DNA of 11,059 bases from assembly GCA_048498995.1 (NCBI GenBank), contig JBEHWX010000146.1, positions 1 to 11,059 on the forward strand, in the 5' to 3' direction. Below the pieces are notes generated by a model. It did not search any database, was not told where the DNA came from, and worked only from the letters and a program-made list of their open reading frames with translations. Position 1 is the first letter of the stretch, and each line of letters begins with the position of its first letter. Shown piece after piece: positions 7,488 through 11,059 of this stretch. Source of the DNA: JBEHWX01 sp048498995. Its GTDB lineage: Bacteria > Bacteroidota > Ignavibacteria > OLB7. The position numbers and the translations under genes are program-made.

Positions 7488-7557
7488 TCAGGCTCCTCCC
7501 TTCCTCCGTGTCCCCCGAGGCGTTCGCTCCGATATATTCTTCTCATACCGAACCCAA

Positions 7558-7563
7558 GAGGAG
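7558..7563 (+). promoter_or_regulatory. Shine-Dalgarno sequence of gcvH
   Basis: GAGGAG within AAGAGGAG, ending four bases before the ATG at 7568. It is the only strong Shine-Dalgarno match among the genes here and fixes the gcvH start, since the frame is open further upstream to 7508. An AT-rich TATATTCT at 7533-7540 could be a -7 element, but no TTTG lies 19-21 bases before it. Confidence 0.6.
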
Positions 7564-7567
7564 TTCC

Positions 7568-7957
7568 ATGAACTTTCCGCAGAATTGCAAGTACGCCAAG
7601 AGCCATGAGTGGCTCCGTGTCGAGAACAATGTCGCCTTTATCGGCGTCAGCGACTTCGCGCAGTCGGAGCTCGGTGACGTGGTGTTCGTCGATATCACCG
7701 CTCATGTCGGCGACGTTCTGCACGCCGGCGACGTCTTCGGAACCATCGAGGCGGTCAAGACCGTTTCGGACCTCTATCTGCCGGTCAGCGGCCGGCTGCT
7801 CGAAGTCAACCCGATCGTCATCGACGATCCGGCCAAGATCAACTCCGACCCGTACGGCGCCGGCTGGATGATCCGTATCGAGCTCACCGACCCGGCCGAG
7901 TCCATCGGTCTGCTGGACGCTCCGACCTACGCCGCCATGGTCGGCCAGACCGCCTGA
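7568..7957 (+). CDS. gcvH: Glycine cleavage system H protein
   Basis: The lipoyl carrier of the glycine cleavage complex. It shuttles the aminomethyl group from P protein (GcvP) to T protein (GcvT) and is reoxidised by L protein. The 129-residue length is typical. It begins MNFPQNCKYAKSHEWLRVE, and YAKSHEWLR (9-17) is the usual N-terminal H-protein motif. The lipoylation motif is IEAVKTVSDLY (60-70), with the target lysine K64. PVSGRLLEVNPIV and the GAGWMIRIEL segment complete the fold. The start is set by a strong Shine-Dalgarno sequence at 7558-7563. The 80-base gap after accC suggests a separate or internally promoted transcript. gcvT and gcvP are not in the window. A perfect hairpin follows the stop by 25 bases. 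In some bacteria H protein also supplies lipoyl groups to other enzymes; nothing here tests that. Confidence 0.96.
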   Translation: MNFPQNCKYAKSHEWLRVENNVAFIGVSDFAQSELGDVVFVDITAHVGDVLHAGDVFGTIEAVKTVSDLYLPVSGRLLEVNPIVIDDPAKINSDPYGAGWMIRIELTDPAESIGLLDAPTYAAMVGQTA

Positions 7958-7982
7958 TCGAACCCGATCCGACAGCATGTTT

Positions 7983-8017
7983 CGAAGGGGATGCCGCCTC
8001 GCGCGGCATCCCCTTCG
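7983..8017 (+). terminator. Hairpin terminator after gcvH
   Basis: A perfect 15-base stem (7983-7997 with 8003-8017, CGAAGGGGATGCCGC and its complement) encloses a 5-base loop, CTCGC. It starts 26 bases after the gcvH stop. The bases that follow, TCGTTCC, are only weakly U-rich in RNA, so it may act as a terminator, an mRNA 3' end stabiliser, or both. Confidence 0.72.
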
Positions 8018-8056
8018 TCGTTCCTGGAGCGCCCCGTCGCTTCGCCCCCTCGCACC

Positions 8057-8083
8057 GACGGCATCGGAGATCCCGATGCCGTC
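8057..8083. repeat. Middle hairpin of the convergent gap
   Basis: A perfect 11-base stem (GACGGCATCGG, 8057-8067, with 8073-8083) encloses the loop AGATC. It sits midway between the terminators of the two convergent genes and is followed by no T-run on either strand. It shares GGCATC with the hairpin after gcvH. It could be a second-line bidirectional terminator, a structured RNA 3' end, or an isolated copy of an intergenic palindrome. Confidence 0.5.
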
Positions 8084-8123
8084 CCCACGTCAGACACTGC
8101 ATGCTCCTCGCGACGCGAACGAC

Positions 8124-8160
8124 AACGGGGGAAGCCGGCTCGACGCCCGCTTCCCCCGTT
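8124..8160 (-). terminator. Hairpin terminator of the T9SS repeat-protein gene
   Basis: A perfect 12-base stem (AACGGGGGAAGC, 8124-8135, with 8149-8160), extended by a C-C mismatch and three more pairs (8137-8139 with 8145-8147), encloses loop TCGAC. On the leftward strand it starts 41 bases past the stop of the large secreted-protein gene. It is followed by GTCGTTC, the same seven bases that close and follow the gcvH hairpin (8017-8023). Confidence 0.68.
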
Positions 8161-8200
8161 CCATTGTATCGGCCTTGATGGGCCGGCGTGATCGTACCGC

Positions 8201-10804
8201 TCAGCGCACCACCACCACCGGGCGCGTCATCGACGTGCCGCCGGCGGTGAGCGTGCAGTAGTAGATCCCCGACGGAAGGTCGGAGAGATCGAGCACCACC
8301 GCGTGCGAGCCCACATCCTCGCGTCCGAGATCGACCCGACGGTGCTCCCTGCCGGAGGCGTCGCGCACGGCCAGGCTCACCAGTCCGGCCGCCTGAAGCT
8401 CGTAGCGGAGCTCCGCGGTCTGGCGCGTCGGGTTCGGCGTGGCGTCGTGCAGGAACATCCGGCGCAGCTCCTCCGGATCGAGCGTCACGCCGTCGCCGGC
8501 GCAGTTGATCGTGTAGGTGCTGCAGCAGAGCGTCTGCCCGGCGTACATGGTGCACGCCTCCACGGTGAGGACGCCGGAGCCGGTGGTGCTGAACCGGAGG
8601 CCGACGGTGCCGAACTGCCCGCTGGCCGGGATGGTGCCGGTGACCATGGCCTCGCTGCCGGAATGGGTCTCCGTGAATCCGCTGTTCGGCACCTCCACGG
8701 AGCTGATCGTGCCGGAGCCGCTCACGACGCGGAAGCGCATCTGCTCGAGCGGCACCGCCGGCACGCGACGGCTGTTGAGCGTGAAGTCGGCAAGGCAGGC
8801 CCCCTGCTCCACCGCCACCGCGAAGGTATCGCAGGGAGCGGTCGGCGCGGTGCAGCTGAGGCGCACGGTGTCGTAGCAGGCGAGCTGGCCGCCGCCATAG
8901 CTCCGCCAGACCAGGCCGAGATCGGCCGGACGTCCGCTGAAGAACCGGGTGTCGACGCAGAAGTCGATGGTCGGCGACTGCTCGTTCGGCGGCACCGTCC
9001 CTCCCACCAGCTCGATGTCGGTGCTCGGGAACGACTGCGTGGCCACGGTCCAGCCCGGCGTGCCGCCGGAGATGGAGGCGTCGGCGAAGATCAGGCTCTG
9101 GCTCGGCAGCGAGAGCACGATCCGGTCGCGCGAGGCGCCGTTATCGCCGCGGTTGACCAGCGACAGACGGTAGCAGCAGAAAAGATTCGAGGAGCTCGGC
9201 AGCTCGGTCAGCACCGCCACCGTGTCGCAGAGCTTCCTGACGTTCACGTTGAGGCGGAGCGTGTCGGAGCAGATCGACTCGAGCGACGACGCGGTACGAT
9301 AGTAGATCTTCAGCGGATCCTGCGAGGTCTGGTCCCCGAGGCTGACGCAGATGCCGAATCCGGATCGGGTCTCGCCGGGGGCCAGATAGCCGGTGAAGAT
9401 CACCGAGTCGGCGGAGTTCTGCGTGGCCACCCACCCGACCGGCGCGGTGGCGGCCAGGAGCGTGCGGCGCGTGCCGGCGTTGGAGATCCTCACCACGAAG
9501 CGCTCGATCGGCGTGGTCCGGTTGTTCCGGTTGCCGAGCGTCAGGAACACGCAGCGCTGCGTCGGCGACAGGAGCGAGTCGACGCGCCCGCCGACGGAAT
9601 CGCATCGGGTGAGCGCGCGATAGCAGACCTGCACGCCGATTCCCTGGTCGATCGCGACGCCGAGTCCGAACGTGGTCCAGCGGAAGAGGGTGCTGTCGGT
9701 GGTCGCCAGATGATTGTCGAAGCAGATGCCGCGGAAGCTCACGCTGTCGTCCGGCGCGAGCCCCTTGTTCGAGGCGAAGACGACGGAGTCGCCATTGAAG
9801 TAGCTCACGTTCCATCCGCTCGGCGGCACCGGCGCGGACAGGAGCTTGGCGCCGGGGGTGGTCAGCTTCAGGCTCAGGCTCGTGATCGGGCCGGCGGGGA
9901 GATGGCGGTTCTTCACCGTCAGCTCGCGGCAGCAGCTATCCTGCGACCCCTGGGTGCGACGGTTCGAGAGGCTGTCGTGCCGCGTCAGGCCGGAGCAGCG
10001 GAGCATGAGCGTATCGCGGCAGATCGGCTCGCCGAAGCTGGTGCTCCACCACTCGACGCGGAAGATGGAGTCGCGCGGCGAGTCGACGTTGATCCGGAAG
10101 CCCTGGGCGAAATCGCCGATGTGGAGGCTGTCGGCGATGGTCGTGAAGCTGATCGAATCGCTCTTGGCCTTCGTGCGTGTCCAGCGCGCCGGCTGCACGC
10201 CGGGGAGGGTCACGAACGTGGCGCCGGGCGTCAGCATGTGAAGATGGAAATCGTTGATGGTGCGGCCGGTGCGGTTGCCGTTGACCAGATCGAGATCGAA
10301 GGCGCAGGCCAGGTTGCTCGGCACCACGTTGACGAACGCCTCGTCGCACTCCTTGCCGATGCAGGAGAAGCTGAGGGTATCGGTGGTCAGGATGGTGTCC
10401 GAGCTGGAGGTCTGCCAGACCATCTTGAAGATGCCGGTATCGCGCACGCAGACATGGAAGCCGACGACGGTTTCGTTGGAATCCCCCTCGGCCGCGCGGG
10501 TGTTGGCCGTCCAGGCGACGGTGGAGGTGCCCTGAAAGATCGCCCAGTTGGCCGGGGCTTCCGAGACGCCCGGCACCAGGCGGGCGCGGCCGGAGATGAT
10601 GCTGACGCGGAACTCCGAGATCGTGGTGCTGGAGGAGTGCCGGTTGGTGACGAGGAAATCGTAGCAGCAGAGATACGGTTCCCCGCCACTCGACTGGATT
10701 ATCTGGACGGTATCACGCCGTTGCGCGTGAAGGGATGCCGTGGTCACCAGCAGCAGCGTGAGGAGTGGGAGAATCCATCGGAGCATGGGGAAGCGAGGGA
10801 TCAT
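8201..10804 (-). CDS. T9SS-exported protein with six Cys-rich Ig-like repeats
   Basis: Not a named gene; 867 residues from the ATG at 10804. Signal peptide: MIPRFPMLRW, hydrophobic ILPLLTLLLVTTAS, likely cleavage after LHA (25-27). The ATG at 10786 (M7) is an alternative start. Six tandem modules follow, about 31-150, 153-270, 285-398, 401-523, 526-651 and 658-768. Each opens with Cys and a strand such as YDFLVTNRH, FDLDLVNGNR, RELTVKNRH, VFLTLGNRN or YRLSLVNRG, has a mid-module PxxW or PxGW, then an FxxCV-like strand, and most close with a DTLxLxC-type strand. This reads as a beta-sandwich repeat. Residues 784-867 form a type A Por/T9SS sorting domain: DATPNPTRQTAELRYEL, then LAVRDASGRE, then LPSGIYYCTL. 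T9SS substrates cross the outer membrane and are anchored or released after this tail is cleaved. No catalytic motif is seen; an adhesin or surface structural role is inference. The gene converges on gcvH. Confidence 0.86.
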   Translation of the reverse strand: MIPRFPMLRWILPLLTLLLVTTASLHAQRRDTVQIIQSSGGEPYLCCYDFLVTNRHSSSTTISEFRVSIISGRARLVPGVSEAPANWAIFQGTSTVAWTANTRAAEGDSNETVVGFHVCVRDTGIFKMVWQTSSSDTILTTDTLSFSCIGKECDEAFVNVVPSNLACAFDLDLVNGNRTGRTINDFHLHMLTPGATFVTLPGVQPARWTRTKAKSDSISFTTIADSLHIGDFAQGFRINVDSPRDSIFRVEWWSTSFGEPICRDTLMLRCSGLTRHDSLSNRRTQGSQDSCCRELTVKNRHLPAGPITSLSLKLTTPGAKLLSAPVPPSGWNVSYFNGDSVVFASNKGLAPDDSVSFRGICFDNHLATTDSTLFRWTTFGLGVAIDQGIGVQVCYRALTRCDSVGGRVDSLLSPTQRCVFLTLGNRNNRTTPIERFVVRISNAGTRRTLLAATAPVGWVATQNSADSVIFTGYLAPGETRSGFGICVSLGDQTSQDPLKIYYRTASSLESICSDTLRLNVNVRKLCDTVAVLTELPSSSNLFCCYRLSLVNRGDNGASRDRIVLSLPSQSLIFADASISGGTPGWTVATQSFPSTDIELVGGTVPPNEQSPTIDFCVDTRFFSGRPADLGLVWRSYGGGQLACYDTVRLSCTAPTAPCDTFAVAVEQGACLADFTLNSRRVPAVPLEQMRFRVVSGSGTISSVEVPNSGFTETHSGSEAMVTGTIPASGQFGTVGLRFSTTGSGVLTVEACTMYAGQTLCCSTYTINCAGDGVTLDPEELRRMFLHDATPNPTRQTAELRYELQAAGLVSLAVRDASGREHRRVDLGREDVGSHAVVLDLSDLPSGIYYCTLTAGGTSMTRPVVVVR

Positions 10805-10848
10805 GACGTCGATAGATTTGTGAGAGCGTTGCTTCGCGAGCCAAGGGG

Positions 10849-10880
10849 GCAAGATAGAACTCTCCCCCCGGTACGGCAAT
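10849..10880 (-). promoter_or_regulatory. FCB-type promoter of the T9SS repeat-protein gene
   Basis: Read leftward, ATTG (10880-10877), 20 bases, then TATCTTGC (10856-10849). This is close to the TTTG / TAnnTTTG pattern and nearly identical to the proposed adk promoter (ATTG, 19 bases, TATCTTCG). GAGGGGATT (10889-10881) adjoins the -33 element as in adk. The start ATG is 45 bases downstream of the -7 element. The longer open frame, back to 10984, would place this promoter inside the gene, which supports the shorter start. Confidence 0.42.
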
Positions 10881-10962
10881 AATCCCCTCGAACGCTTCGG
10901 CGCCATGCGTCGGGCGGCACCATGGCCGGAACGCGAACGTGCGGACCGTCGACAACGAAGAA

Positions 10963-10989
10963 GGCCGGTGCGACATGGTCGCACCGGCC
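10963..10989 (-). terminator. Hairpin terminator of a leftward gene entering from the right
   Basis: A perfect 12-base stem (GGCCGGTGCGAC, 10963-10974, with 10978-10989) leaves three central bases, ATG. Leftward it is followed by TTCTTCGTTGTCG, the most U-rich tail of the terminators here. It lies about 40-55 bases past candidate stop codons of a gene beyond the right edge, and upstream of the promoter of the secreted-protein gene. Confidence 0.65.
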
Positions 10990-11026
10990 CGCTTCGAGAT
11001 GGTTGTTGTACGAGACTGGACAGGGG

Positions 11027-11059
11027 CTATTCCACGGTGGCCTCAGGCCCCCATGAATT
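11027..11059 (-). CDS. Possible 3' end of a leftward gene, unidentified
   Basis: From the right edge one leftward frame reads NSWGPEATVE and stops with TAG at 11029-11027, about 37 bases before the terminator hairpin. Another frame reads FMGA and stops with TGA at 11046-11044; it is an equally possible end. Ten residues are too few to identify a protein. A gene is inferred mainly because a leftward terminator follows. Confidence 0.25.
   Translation of the reverse strand, partial: NSWGPEATVE

Noticed and set aside
7533..7540. TATATTCT as a gcvH -7 promoter element
   Set aside because: No TTTG-like -33 element lies 19-21 bases upstream. It is noted under the ribosome binding site but not called as a promoter.
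8303..10882. Long open frame of 859 codons on the + strand, antisense to the T9SS repeat-protein gene
   Set aside because: Its translation is low-complexity Arg/Ala/Gly/Asp/His with no domain, whereas the opposite strand has a signal peptide, six repeats and a sorting tail. It is typical of high-GC antisense frames.

Overview
The window is high-GC bacterial chromosome with mostly housekeeping genes. It probably comes from the FCB superphylum, on the Chlorobiota/Ignavibacteria/Kapabacteria side. Three things point there. The large gene at the right ends in a type IX secretion (Por) C-terminal sorting domain. The promoter-like sites resemble the Bacteroidota -33 TTTG / -7 TAnnTTTG pattern. Elongation factor P carries a TPGNLRAF loop like the one I recall from green sulfur bacteria. 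Placement below superphylum is inference. I see no CRISPR array, insertion sequence, integrase or phage gene.

Layout, left to right. A possible fragment of a leftward gene lies at the left edge. adk (adenylate kinase) runs leftward from its own FCB-like promoter. A tight leftward cluster follows, pgsA-pgpA-cinA, holding the last two steps of phosphatidylglycerol synthesis and a CinA/nicotinamide-nucleotide amidase protein. A 332-base divergent gap separates it from a rightward gene for an unrecognised exported protein with YD/DxxG-type repeats. A well-formed tRNA-Cys(GCA), preceded by the best FCB-like promoter here, leads into efp-accB-accC (elongation factor P and the biotin carrier and biotin carboxylase of acetyl-CoA carboxylase), then gcvH (glycine cleavage H protein).

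Between gcvH and the converging gene to its right lie 243 bases with three perfect hairpins, one next to each gene end and one in the middle. The converging gene encodes an 867-residue secreted protein with six cysteine-rich, Ig-like tandem repeats and a T9SS sorting tail. It is the most novel item here. Right of it are a hairpin terminator and probably the end of another leftward gene.

How the genes work together: pgsA and pgpA make phosphatidylglycerol; accB and accC start fatty acid synthesis; AccB and GcvH are swinging-arm carriers for biotin and lipoyl groups. The two exported proteins belong to the accessory, surface-facing part of the genome. Start sites were often moved inward from the longest open frame, with reasons given in each entry.
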